Source of the DNA: SVTX01 sp045602385
Lineage (GTDB): Bacteria > Bacillota > Clostridia > Oscillospirales > CAG-272
Reading direction: 5' to 3'
Assembly: GCA_045602385.1 (NCBI GenBank)
Contig: JAZSBL010000052.1
Span: forward strand, 1 to 32,769
DNA: 32,769 nucleotides
The position numbers and the translations under genes were made by a program. The notes beneath the pieces are model-generated. The model made no database searches. It was not told the DNA's origin and saw only the letters and a program-made list of their open reading frames with translations. This document shows, piece by piece, positions 24,183 through 30,865 of the stretch (position 1 is the first letter of the stretch; each line of letters starts with the position of its first letter).

Positions 24183-24201
24183 AAAGCCTTTGGTCTTTTT
24201 T
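24168..24201 (+). terminator. terminator of the tRNA-Thr/Tyr unit
   Basis: AAAAAGACCAAAGGC pairs with GCCTTTGGTCTTTTT across an AAA loop. A second copy of this hairpin is found split in two, at 24328-24342 and 25651-25666. Confidence 0.95.
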
Positions 24202-24307
24202 GCGCTTGAACATCATGATGAGGACCACCTACAAGCGCGAAGCGGTTGTATTTGCTTGCGCTTGATTAACTATATCCATAAATTCACCTTGGCGCAAGCA
24301 GGGTCCT

Positions 24308-24342
24308 GAATCCACCATCCCCCACCAAAAAAGACCAAAGGC
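24308..24342 (+). repeat. direct repeat copy 2 of the tRNA-Tyr 3' end, att-like
   Basis: Exact 35-bp copy of 24148-24182; the preceding GTCC also matches with one inserted base. It includes the encoded CCA but no other tRNA part. The 125 bp between the repeats hold only short inverted GCGCTTG/CAAGCGC motifs and no gene, so any element once integrated here is almost completely lost. Confidence 0.85.
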
Positions 24343-24377
24343 TTAGGGCTTCACTCTAAAGGACAGTTTTCAAAAAT

Positions 24378-24411
24378 ACGGTATATCTCTAAGGGGATAT
24401 GCCGTGTTTTT
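24378..24411 (+). terminator. terminator-like hairpin near the left end of the insert
   Basis: ACGGTATATC (24378-24387) / GATATGCCGT (24396-24405) followed by GTTTTTG. It might block read-through from the tRNA unit into the insert. Confidence 0.55.
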
Positions 24412-24547
24412 GTATTTGTGGACACAAATGCAGTGCTTGTCAGGAAAATTGACAAGACATAGGTGAACATAAAGAAGGCTCCCTTGTGCAAAAGGAGTTT
24501 TTTTCTACCTTTTGGAAGGTAATTAGATGAAAATTTGCTCGATAGTA

Positions 24548-24576
24548 TTTACAAGCTGCAAAAATTGTGATATAAT
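24548..24576 (+). promoter_or_regulatory. sigma-A promoter inside the insert
   Basis: TTTACA (24548-24553), 17-bp spacer, TATAAT (24571-24576). Predicted start of transcription, 7 bases on, falls at 24583, the first base of the long stem described next. Confidence 0.85.
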
Positions 24577-24582
24577 AAACTC

Positions 24583-24798
24583 GCTACACAAAACCGAATA
24601 AACTTTTAGGGCTAATGGTCTTTCTATTTTCATAGGGGATATTGTACCCTTTTTAGGCATACTACTTTTGAATTTGGTAAAAGCGCAAATTCCAACAGGT
24701 AGTATGTCGGATACCATTATCCCGTTTATCTGGTTTTGTGTAGCAGCAATCGGAGTTTGCGTTTTTCGGAGCGTTGACTACGGTCGACGCTCTTTTTT
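24583..24798 (+). ncRNA. structured leader RNA or small RNA with closing 5'-3' stem and terminator
   Basis: Nested complementary segments: P1 GCTACACAAAACC (24583-24595) / 24732-24744, 13 bp; P2 TAATGGT (24613-24619) / 24713-24719; P3 GGCATACTAC (24656-24665) / 24699-24708, 10 bp with one G-U; P4 GAATTTG (24670-24676) / 24686-24692. A small AGGG/CCCT hairpin lies between P2 and P3. A 10-bp stem with TACG loop and T6 (24769-24798) ends the RNA before the next gene's ribosome binding site. An open frame without a good start codon runs across the same bases. I know no RNA family that fits; it may be an independent ncRNA or an attenuator-type leader. Confidence 0.55.
24769..24798 (+). terminator. 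intrinsic terminator upstream of the insert's membrane protein gene
   Basis: GAGCGTTGAC (24769-24778), loop TACG, GTCGACGCTC (24783-24792), then TTTTTT. It sits 21 nt before the start codon at 24819, so expression of that gene would require read-through or antitermination. Confidence 0.88.
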
Positions 24799-24818
24799 AT
24801 TTTAGAAAGGATTTTATT

Positions 24819-25523
24819 ATGAAGCTATCAAAAAAATTTTCTCTTTTTTTAACCCAACTTTTAATGATTTTCATGCTTATTCCTTGGTGGTTGTGTCTTG
24901 GATTTGCCATCATTGTATTTGGTATAATCATGTTCTCTTATTTACTCTATGATGCTTCAAATATGCCTCCGCTATCACTTCTATTTAAGAAAAATAAAAA
25001 CTTTGGCGAGGTGACTACTCACTCTTATACTAAAAAAGAAATTAATCATATTTATGATAAAAATGGATATAAGATAGGTTCTTATGAAACAAACGGCAAA
25101 AGAGTTACTTACGATTCCACTGATAATAGAGAGTATTCGCCACGATATTTCTATGTAATATTGTATTTATTATATTACCCAATAAATAGGGTAGCTGCAA
25201 TTGTATTATCTTTTGTAGCACTTTTCTCAAATAAATTTTATGTCTCAATAAAATTGCCTGAAGACTGCAAATCAAATCCTTACAAATACAACAGATTACT
25301 ATATACGCTTTTCAACGTTATATACGAAAGAGATAAGGTTGGTATAGAAAATTATCGAAAAAAGGTTGAATATAAAAAAACAAAAAAGGAAACGCAAAAA
25401 AACAACATACATAATTTATGGAACAGTTTAAAAACAACTCATAAAGAAAAAGTAATACTTGGTATACAGTTAACAATTGTAGCAATAATAATCACGGTTA
25501 TACTATTAATAATTCTTTTATAA
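24819..25523 (+). CDS. membrane protein of unknown function carried by the insert
   Basis: 234 residues starting at the ATG after AGAAAGGA; the TTG at 24774 lies inside the terminator and is not credible. Two hydrophobic segments near the N-terminus (about 9-45), a Lys/Asn-rich middle part with a Y-D-K-N-G-Y-K-I-G-S-Y beta-like stretch (about 78-90), a hydrophobic stretch YFVILYLLYYP to FVALFSN (about 109-138), a charged region, and a C-terminal helix IQLTIVAIIITVILLIILL. Codon use is very AT-rich, unlike neighbouring genes, which points to horizontal origin. I do not recognise the family. Confidence 0.72.
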   Translation: MKLSKKFSLFLTQLLMIFMLIPWWLCLGFAIIVFGIIMFSYLLYDASNMPPLSLLFKKNKNFGEVTTHSYTKKEINHIYDKNGYKIGSYETNGKRVTYDSTDNREYSPRYFYVILYLLYYPINRVAAIVLSFVALFSNKFYVSIKLPEDCKSNPYKYNRLLYTLFNVIYERDKVGIENYRKKVEYKKTKKETQKNNIHNLWNSLKTTHKEKVILGIQLTIVAIIITVILLIILL

Positions 25524-25531
25524 ATAACACG

Positions 25532-25568
25532 CGGGGTATCTTAAGTTTTTGCAACTTAAGATACCCCG
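25532..25568. terminator. strong hairpin after the insert's membrane protein gene
   Basis: Perfect 16-bp stem CGGGGTATCTTAAGTT (25532-25547) / complement (25553-25568), loop TTTGC. There is no T-run after it, so it may stop transcription weakly or protect the mRNA 3' end. Confidence 0.6.
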
Positions 25569-25650
25569 ATACTGCGCCAGTCCTTCTTCCTGTCGGTAGG
25601 TAATGTATTCTTTTGAATTTAAAAACTGTCCTTAAGAAGCCACATCATTT

Positions 25651-25671
25651 GCCTTTGGTCTTTTTTGCGTT
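25651..25671 (+). repeat. right half of the split tRNA-Tyr terminator copy
   Basis: GCCTTTGGTCTTTTTTGCG matches 24186-24204, the right arm and tail of the tRNA-Tyr terminator. Joined to 24308-24342 it would rebuild a complete second copy. Confidence 0.8.
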
Positions 25672-25739
25672 TATAAACACCTTATCCCCTACAAACAATA
25701 AAAGCCAATACTACATTGTACCGGCTTTTATCATGTTAA

Positions 25740-25949
25740 TTAATGCTTATCATCTATATACTCTATAATGTCGGATACATCGCACTTTAATGCAGAACAT
25801 ATGCGATCCAAAATATAGGTATCATATCGAACAACACGATTCTTATAATAACGATCTATGGTCTGAAATTTAATCTCGGTGCGCTTTGCCAATTCATAGC
25901 GAGTAATGCCACACTTGTCTAAATATTTATCTATAGTCAATCTTACCAT
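25740..25949 (-). CDS. small XRE-type helix-turn-helix regulator
   Basis: 69 residues, a single HTH domain of Cro/CI (HTH_26-like) type: LTIDKYLDKCGITRYELAKR, then KFQTIDRYYKN as recognition helix and LDRICSALKCDVSDIIEYI. The ATG at 25949 is chosen because AAAGGGG ends 8 nt before it; the ATG at 25955 is only 2 nt away. It is divergent from the SLOG gene and probably represses both through the inverted repeat at 25983-26020. Confidence 0.82.
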   Translation of the reverse strand: MVRLTIDKYLDKCGITRYELAKRTEIKFQTIDRYYKNRVVRYDTYILDRICSALKCDVSDIIEYIDDKH

Positions 25950-25971
25950 TATCATCACCCCTTTGATATAT

Positions 25972-26000
25972 ATTTTATCGAATATATACCTACTTGACAA
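25972..26000 (-). promoter_or_regulatory. promoter of the HTH gene
   Basis: Minus strand TTGTCA (25995-26000), 17-bp spacer, TAAAAT (25972-25977). Its -35 overlaps the -35 of the divergent promoter. Confidence 0.8.
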
Positions 26001-26020
26001 TTTCTCTAATTAGGTATATA
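25983..26020. promoter_or_regulatory. operator-like inverted repeat in the divergent promoters
   Basis: TATATACCTA (25983-25992) and its exact reverse complement TAGGTATATA (26011-26020) are separated by 18 bp that contain both -35 boxes. The left arm lies in the spacer of the minus promoter and the right arm overlaps the -10 of the plus promoter. Centre-to-centre spacing of 28 bp is near 2.7 helical turns. A natural binding site for the adjacent HTH protein. Confidence 0.7.
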
Positions 26021-26022
26021 CT
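25994..26022 (+). promoter_or_regulatory. promoter of the SLOG gene
   Basis: TTGACA (25994-25999), 17-bp spacer, TATACT (26017-26022). Confidence 0.85.
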
Positions 26023-26053
26023 TATATAGATATATATCGAGGAGAGTTATTCT

Positions 26054-26392
26054 ATGAAACTTTTGGTTGTAGGCTCTAGAAGTATTACGAGCTTTGATTT
26101 ATCACAATATATACAATCTGATGTTGACACCATCATAAGCGGTGGGGCTGACGGAATAGACAGTTTAGCTGAACACTATGCAGACCTGCACCGTATATCA
26201 AAATACATCTTACGTCCGCAATATAATATTTACGGACGCGCAGCTCCACTTAAACGCAACGAACAAATGGTTGACATGGCTGATGCAGTATTAGCGATAT
26301 GGGACGGAGATTCAAAGGGTGTACAATATACTTTAAGGTACATTAAAAAAGTCGGCAAACCGCTTACACTTATCGTAGTAAAAAGCATTTAA
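26054..26392 (+). CDS. SLOG-family (DprA/YspA-like, DUF2493-type) nucleotide-binding protein
   Basis: 112 residues, a single Rossmann-like domain: VVGSRS (5-10), IISGGADGIDSLAEHYA (27-43) with the glycine-rich loop and acidic residue, then an RNEQMVDMADAVLAIWDGDSKG segment and TLRYIKKVGKPL. SLOG domains bind nucleotides or NAD-related molecules and are found in phages, integrative elements and some defence systems. GAGGAG lies before the ATG. Paired divergently with an HTH regulator next to a tRNA integration scar, it is likely accessory. Actual ligand and role unknown. Confidence 0.82.
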   Translation: MKLLVVGSRSITSFDLSQYIQSDVDTIISGGADGIDSLAEHYADLHRISKYILRPQYNIYGRAAPLKRNEQMVDMADAVLAIWDGDSKGVQYTLRYIKKVGKPLTLIVVKSI

Positions 26393-26434
26393 AAAGGACA
26401 GAGGAAACAATAATTCTCTGCCCTTTTGTTTTTT
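26392..26434. terminator. bidirectional terminator, SLOG gene and his operon
   Basis: AAAAGGACAGAG (26392-26403) faces CTCTGCCCTTTT (26416-26427). On the minus strand the one odd pair is G-U and pairing is complete with a T5 tail; on the plus strand it is an A-C mismatch followed by GTTTTTT. It therefore favours ending the his operon. Confidence 0.82.
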
Positions 26435-27090
26435 CACTTCGTCATCTTCTCCTGCTTGACCTTTTTGTCAATTACGTGCCTTGACGCAAGCTCGCGCTTG
26501 ATATCGTCAAGAGAGATGCCCATCTGCACCATAAGGACAAGCACGTGATAGGTAAGGTCGGATATCTCATAAATTGTTTCCGCCTTATCGTCGGCCTTGC
26601 CCGCAATAATTACCTCGGTAGACTCCTCGCCAACCTTCTTAAGTATCTTGTCTATTCCCTTTTCAAAGAGATATGTGGTATAAGAGCCTTCCTTTTTTTC
26701 GGTCTTTCTGCCCTCAATAAGCTTCATAAGAGATTCAAGCGAGAATGCGCCCTCGGAAAGCTCACTGTTCTCCCATACGGGTTTCGTGAAGCAAGAAAAG
26801 CTTCCCGTATGACAGGCAGGGCCGTCAGGCTCTACTATCACCTCAAGGGCGTCATTGTCACAGTCTGCAGTGATAGAAACTATATGCTGATAATTTCCGC
26901 TTGTTTCGCCCTTGAGCCAAAGCTCCTGACGTGAGCGACTGTAAAAGCAGGTAAGCCCCTTCTCCATTGAGATTTCAAGGCTCTCGCGGCTCATATAAGC
27001 AACCGTGAGAAGCTTTTTTGTTTTGTTATCTATTACTACCGCGGGAATAAGTCCCTTTTCGTCGAATTTAAGCTCGTTTATGTTAAGCAT
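26434..27090 (-). CDS. hisIE: phosphoribosyl-AMP cyclohydrolase / phosphoribosyl-ATP pyrophosphatase fusion
   Basis: 218 residues, steps 2 and 3 of histidine synthesis in one chain. HisI part (1-115): YMSRESLEISMEKG, FYSRSRQELWLKGETSGN, zinc/metal DCDNDAL and CHTGSFSCF. HisE part (about 118-215): YTTYLFEKGIDKILKKVGEE, EVIIAGK, YEISDLTYHVLVLM. Last gene of the operon, 12 bp after hisF. Confidence 0.96.
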   Translation of the reverse strand: MLNINELKFDEKGLIPAVVIDNKTKKLLTVAYMSRESLEISMEKGLTCFYSRSRQELWLKGETSGNYQHIVSITADCDNDALEVIVEPDGPACHTGSFSCFTKPVWENSELSEGAFSLESLMKLIEGRKTEKKEGSYTTYLFEKGIDKILKKVGEESTEVIIAGKADDKAETIYEISDLTYHVLVLMVQMGISLDDIKRELASRHVIDKKVKQEKMTK

Positions 27091-27102
27091 TTTTCTTTCT
27101 CC

Positions 27103-27861
27103 TTAAAACCTTACGGGAATATTGTTTTCTTTAAGCGCGCGCTTTAGGTCGTCTATCCTGACCTCTCCGAAATGGAATATCGATGCGGCAAGTCCCGCCG
27201 ACATCTCGGGGATCTCCTCAAATAGGGTTACGAAATCCTCAATTTTGCCCGCTCCGCCCGATGCCACCACGGGCACTTTTACCGCATCACACACAGCGCG
27301 AAGCATCGGGAGGTCAAAGCCACCCTTAACTCCGTCGGTATCGATGGAGTTAAGCACTACCTCGCCCGCGCCGCGCTCAACGCACTCCTTTATCCAGGAA
27401 ATCGCTTCCTTGCCGGTGTCCTCACGTCCACCCTTTGCAAATACGCGGAACACTCCGTCCACGCGCTTGACGTCCGCGGAAATAACAACGCACTGGTTGC
27501 CGTACCTCTTGGCAGCCTCGTCTATAAGCGATGGATTTCTGATCGCTCCCGAATTCACGCTTACCTTGTCCGCGCCGCATTTAAGCACCCTGTCAAAGTC
27601 CTCTACCGTGTTGATTCCGCCACCGACCGTAAGGGGTATAAATATCTGCCCCGCGACCTCGCGCAAAATATCGGTAAAGAGCCTTCTGCCCTCGTGTGAT
27701 GCTGTTATATCGTAAAATACAAGCTCGTCGGCTCCCGCCGCGCTGTAATATCTCGCAAGCTCCACGGGAGAAGAAACGTCGCAAAGTCCCGCGAAGTTTA
27801 CTCCCTTTACGACCCTGCCGTCCCTTACGTCAAGACAGGGTATGATCCTTTTCGTTATCAT
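27103..27861 (-). CDS. hisF: imidazole glycerol phosphate synthase cyclase subunit HisF
   Basis: 252 residues, complete TIM barrel: KRIIPCLDVRDGRVVKGVNF (catalytic D11 in CLDVRDG), LTVGGGI, GADKVSVNSGA, VVISADVKR with the second catalytic aspartate D130-like, LNSIDTDG, VVASGGAG. It works with HisH, which supplies ammonia from glutamine. Confidence 0.97.
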   Translation of the reverse strand: MITKRIIPCLDVRDGRVVKGVNFAGLCDVSSPVELARYYSAAGADELVFYDITASHEGRRLFTDILREVAGQIFIPLTVGGGINTVEDFDRVLKCGADKVSVNSGAIRNPSLIDEAAKRYGNQCVVISADVKRVDGVFRVFAKGGREDTGKEAISWIKECVERGAGEVVLNSIDTDGVKGGFDLPMLRAVCDAVKVPVVASGGAGKIEDFVTLFEEIPEMSAGLAASIFHFGEVRIDDLKRALKENNIPVRF

Positions 27862-27875
27862 ATCAGTACTCTTTC

Positions 27876-28592
27876 TTATTTTTTAGCCTTGCATATAGCC
27901 TCGTCAAGTGAGATCGCGCCGGTGTAGTAGGCCTTTCCTATTATCGCTCCGTAAATGTTAAGCGCGGCAAGCTTTTCTACGTCCTCCACAGAGGAAACGC
28001 CGCCCGATGCGACAAGCTGCATGTCGTATTTCTCTGACAGCGTGCGGTAAAGAGCGTGATTTGCGCCCTTCATCGCGCCGTCTTTTGAAATATCGGTGCA
28101 AATGATAGTTTTTACACCCATTTTCTGCATTTTCTCGCAGAAATCGTACGCGTCAATGTCGCTTTTCTCTATCCAACCCTTGATCGCGATCTTTCCGTCC
28201 TTTATGTCTGCTCCAACGGCTATCTTCTCACCGTATTTCGCCACCGCCGCCGCCAAAAAGTCCTCGTCGGTAACTGCCGCCGTGCCAAGAATTACACGCG
28301 CAACGCCTGCCTCAAAATAACGCTCAACGGTAGCCATGTCGCGAATACCGCCGCCTATCTCGCAGGAAAGCGAGGTACTCTCGGCTATCGCCCTGACGAC
28401 CTCAATATTAGGCGTCGTGCCGTTCTTTGCGCCCTCAAGGTCGACCAAATGCACCCATTCAGCTCCCTTTTCTTCAAAATCACGCGCCACCGAAACGGGG
28501 TCGTCGCTGTATACCGTCATCTGATTATAATCGCCCTTGTAAAGACGCACGGCCTTGCCGCCGTAAAGGTCGATTGCGGGAAAGATCAACAT
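27876..28592 (-). CDS. hisA: phosphoribosylformimino-5-aminoimidazole carboxamide ribotide isomerase HisA
   Basis: 238 residues, TIM barrel related to HisF: MLIFPAIDLYGGKAVRLYKG with D8, CEIGGGIR, VILGTAAV, ADIKDGKIAIKGW, ICTDISKDGAMKG with the second catalytic aspartate, LVASGGV. Confidence 0.97.
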   Translation of the reverse strand: MLIFPAIDLYGGKAVRLYKGDYNQMTVYSDDPVSVARDFEEKGAEWVHLVDLEGAKNGTTPNIEVVRAIAESTSLSCEIGGGIRDMATVERYFEAGVARVILGTAAVTDEDFLAAAVAKYGEKIAVGADIKDGKIAIKGWIEKSDIDAYDFCEKMQKMGVKTIICTDISKDGAMKGANHALYRTLSEKYDMQLVASGGVSSVEDVEKLAALNIYGAIIGKAYYTGAISLDEAICKAKK

Positions 28593-28607
28593 TTTTGCAT
28601 CTCCTAT

Positions 28608-29219
28608 TTACATTTCACAAAATGCCTTTAAAATTTTAAGTCCAACGTCACCGCTCTTTTCGGGGTGGAACTGACAGCCACATACGTTTTTGCTTGCCAC
28701 CGCCGCGGTGAGATATTCGCCGTATTCGGTATCGGCTATCACGCTACCGTCGCAATTCGCGGCATAGTAGGAATGCACGAAATAGACGTAGTCGCCATCG
28801 TTTATATACTTGAATATAGAGTGCTTTTCACCCTTAATTCTAAGCGCATTCCAGCCTATCTGCGGTATCGGCAGATCCTCGGGAATAACGTCGGATATCG
28901 GGCGAATGTCTCCCTTGATAAGTCCGAGCCCGGCGTGCTCACCGTATTCAAAGCCGCGCTCAAGCAAAAGCTGCATGCCAAGGCATATACCCATAATAGG
29001 CTTGCCCTTTTCTGCCTCCGAGACAAGAACCGCGTCAAGCCCCGACTCGCCAAGCTTCTCTGCCGCATCGCCAAACGCGCCTACGCCCGGCAGGATAAGG
29101 CGGTCTGCCGCCATTAGCACCCGAGGCTCAGATGTCACAACGACATCCTCGCCTATCGCGCCAAATGAGCTTTTAAGCGAGAAAAGATTGCCTACTCCGT
29201 AGTCGATTATAGCCGTCAT
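28608..29219 (-). CDS. hisH: imidazole glycerol phosphate synthase glutaminase subunit HisH
   Basis: 203 residues, class I glutamine amidotransferase. IDYGVGNLFSL, LILPGVGAFGDA, nucleophile C79-like in GICLGMQLLLERG, YFVHSYY, and the His/Glu pair in CQFHPEKSG. Its start overlaps the hisB stop by 4 nt (ATGA), indicating translational coupling. Confidence 0.97.
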   Translation of the reverse strand: MTAIIDYGVGNLFSLKSSFGAIGEDVVVTSEPRVLMAADRLILPGVGAFGDAAEKLGESGLDAVLVSEAEKGKPIMGICLGMQLLLERGFEYGEHAGLGLIKGDIRPISDVIPEDLPIPQIGWNALRIKGEKHSIFKYINDGDYVYFVHSYYAANCDGSVIADTEYGEYLTAAVASKNVCGCQFHPEKSGDVGLKILKAFCEM

Positions 29220-29803
29220 AATACTCCCTTGGTGCTGGGCACCTGATCTGCGAACTTTTCGTCAATGGCAACCGCCGCGCGAAGAGCCCTGCCCGTAGCC
29301 TTAAACGCGCCCTCTATGATGTGGTGTGTGTTCTTTCCGTCGAACTTCTTTATGTGAAGCGAGCATTTTGCCTCACGAACAAATCCGTACCAGAACTCCT
29401 CGACAAGCTCGGTATCAAAATCACCGACTCTCGGAGACGGCAGATCAAGCGCGCAGCCGAGATACGCTCTGCCGGAAAGATCTACGGCGGAGAGTATAAG
29501 CGCCTCGTCCATGGGAAGTATCATAGAGCCGTAACGGTTGATCCCCTTCTTGTCGCCAACTGCCTCCGAGAATGCCTTGCCCAAGCAAATACCGATATCC
29601 TCGGTTGTGTGGTGAGCGTCCACGTTCATGTCACCCTTGCACTTGATCGTCAGATCAAAGCGACCGTGTGACGCGAAAAGCGTGAGCATGTGGTCAAGAA
29701 ATCCACAGCTCGTCTCTATTTTGCTCTTGCCCTCTCCGTCGAGATTAAGCTTTAGCTTTATATCTGTCTCCGCAGTCTTGCGGTTTATCTCACTAACTCT
29801 CAT
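29216..29803 (-). CDS. hisB: imidazoleglycerol-phosphate dehydratase HisB
   Basis: 195 residues, the monofunctional enzyme without a histidinol-phosphatase domain. Mn-binding motifs: GFLDHMLTLFASHGRFDL, DAHHTTEDIGICLG, and FDGKNTHHIIEGAFKA. Four-base overlaps with hisC and hisH. Histidinol-phosphatase must be encoded elsewhere. Confidence 0.97.
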   Translation of the reverse strand: MRVSEINRKTAETDIKLKLNLDGEGKSKIETSCGFLDHMLTLFASHGRFDLTIKCKGDMNVDAHHTTEDIGICLGKAFSEAVGDKKGINRYGSMILPMDEALILSAVDLSGRAYLGCALDLPSPRVGDFDTELVEEFWYGFVREAKCSLHIKKFDGKNTHHIIEGAFKATGRALRAAVAIDEKFADQVPSTKGVL

Positions 29804-30864
29804 TTTTCTTCCTCCAATATCTCCTTGATTGCGGCAACGAGCGCCTGCATCTCCTCCATCGAGCCGACGGTTATGCGGTTGTAATCCTCAATTATCGGCT
29901 TTTCCCAATGGCGGACGAGTATTCCCCTCTCACGGAGCTTCAAGTAAAGCTCACCGCCACCTATGCTATCGTGCTTGGCAAAAAGGAAATTTGCCTTCGA
30001 ATCGGTCATGCTAAAGCCAAGCTCTTTAAGCTCACCTTTGGCATATTCTCTGTTTTCGATTATTTTCTTGCAGTTTTCCTTGGTGTATTCCTCGTCCTCA
30101 AGCACTCCAAGTCCCGCAGCCATCGTCATTGAATTGACGTTATATGGATTAGTCGAGTATCTTATCATATTGAGATCCGCTATAAGCGCGGGCGAGCCTA
30201 TACCAAAGCCAAGCCTTGCGCCAGCCATCGACCTTGATTTTGAGAAGGTCTGCGTCACAAGAAGATTGTCATATTTTTTAGTCAGCTCCACCGCGCTTTC
30301 CGCGCCGAAATCAACGTAAGCCTCGTCGATAACGACCACGTTGTCGGGGTTCGACTTAACTATCCTCTCTATCTCATAAAGAGAAAGTGCGATTCCCGTG
30401 GGGGCATTTGGGTTGGCGATAAATATCGTCTTGTTCTTTCCAATATAATCTTCAACGTTTATACTGAACTTTCCGTCAAGCGGTATCTCTGTATAGGGCA
30501 CACCGTTCAACTCGGCAAACACCGAATAAAATCCGTAGGTTATATTCGGAAATATCGCGCCGTTGTCCTTGTCGCAGAAGGCCATAAACGCAAAGTTCAA
30601 CACCTCATCAGAGCCGTTCGTGCATATCACACATTCGGTCGAAACACCGTAAACCTCTGCGATTTTAGATACAAGCCTTTTTGCCTCGGGATCGGAATAA
30701 AGCTCTACGCTCTCTGCCGCGCGCGCCGCATATTCTACCGCCTTTGGGGACGGAGGAAAGGGAGATTCATTGGTATTCAATTTTATATATTTTCTTTCCT
30801 TAGGCTGCTCGCCCGGCGTATATGGCGTAAGCGCCTTATACTTCTCGCACAAAAATCTGCTCAT
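29800..30864 (-). CDS. hisC: histidinol-phosphate aminotransferase HisC
   Basis: 354 residues from the ATG at 30864, 1 nt after the hisD stop; GAGGAC in the hisD end serves as binding site. Longer open frame upstream lies inside hisD and is not used. Class I/II aminotransferase: LNTNESPFPPSPKA, CTNGSDEVLN, FIANPNAPTGIALS, VVIDEAYVDFG and PLP-lysine in TFSKSRSMAGARLGF. Confidence 0.96.
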   Translation of the reverse strand: MSRFLCEKYKALTPYTPGEQPKERKYIKLNTNESPFPPSPKAVEYAARAAESVELYSDPEAKRLVSKIAEVYGVSTECVICTNGSDEVLNFAFMAFCDKDNGAIFPNITYGFYSVFAELNGVPYTEIPLDGKFSINVEDYIGKNKTIFIANPNAPTGIALSLYEIERIVKSNPDNVVVIDEAYVDFGAESAVELTKKYDNLLVTQTFSKSRSMAGARLGFGIGSPALIADLNMIRYSTNPYNVNSMTMAAGLGVLEDEEYTKENCKKIIENREYAKGELKELGFSMTDSKANFLFAKHDSIGGGELYLKLRERGILVRHWEKPIIEDYNRITVGSMEEMQALVAAIKEILEEEK

Positions 30865-30865
30865 T

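Larger units (their letters stand above)
24343..25650. mobile_element. AT-rich inserted segment splitting a terminator copy
   Basis: The left half of the duplicated tRNA-Tyr terminator stops at 24342 and its right half (GCCTTTGGTCTTTTTTGCG) resumes at 25651. The DNA between has related inverted ends: GGCTTC..AAGGACAGTTTT at 24347-24370 and its counterpart AAAACTGTCCTT..GAAGCC at 25622-25641. It holds hairpins (24378-24411, 24436-24456, 24479-24504, 24507-24520), a promoter, a structured leader and one membrane protein gene, and is much more AT-rich than its surroundings. No transposase or integrase is present, so it is a non-autonomous or decayed element. No clear target duplication was found. 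Confidence 0.6.

Noticed and set aside
24583..24798. 6S RNA, T-box or group II intron fragment
   Set aside because: No T-box AGGGTGGNACCGCG motif, no domain V signature, and the internal helices do not form the single central bubble of 6S RNA.
24600..24801. Open reading frame across the structured leader (starting before 24702 and ending in the terminator)
   Set aside because: Longest part has no ATG/GTG/TTG with a ribosome binding site, and the stop lies beyond the terminator stem; the nested complementarity explains the segment better. Kept as an alternative to test.
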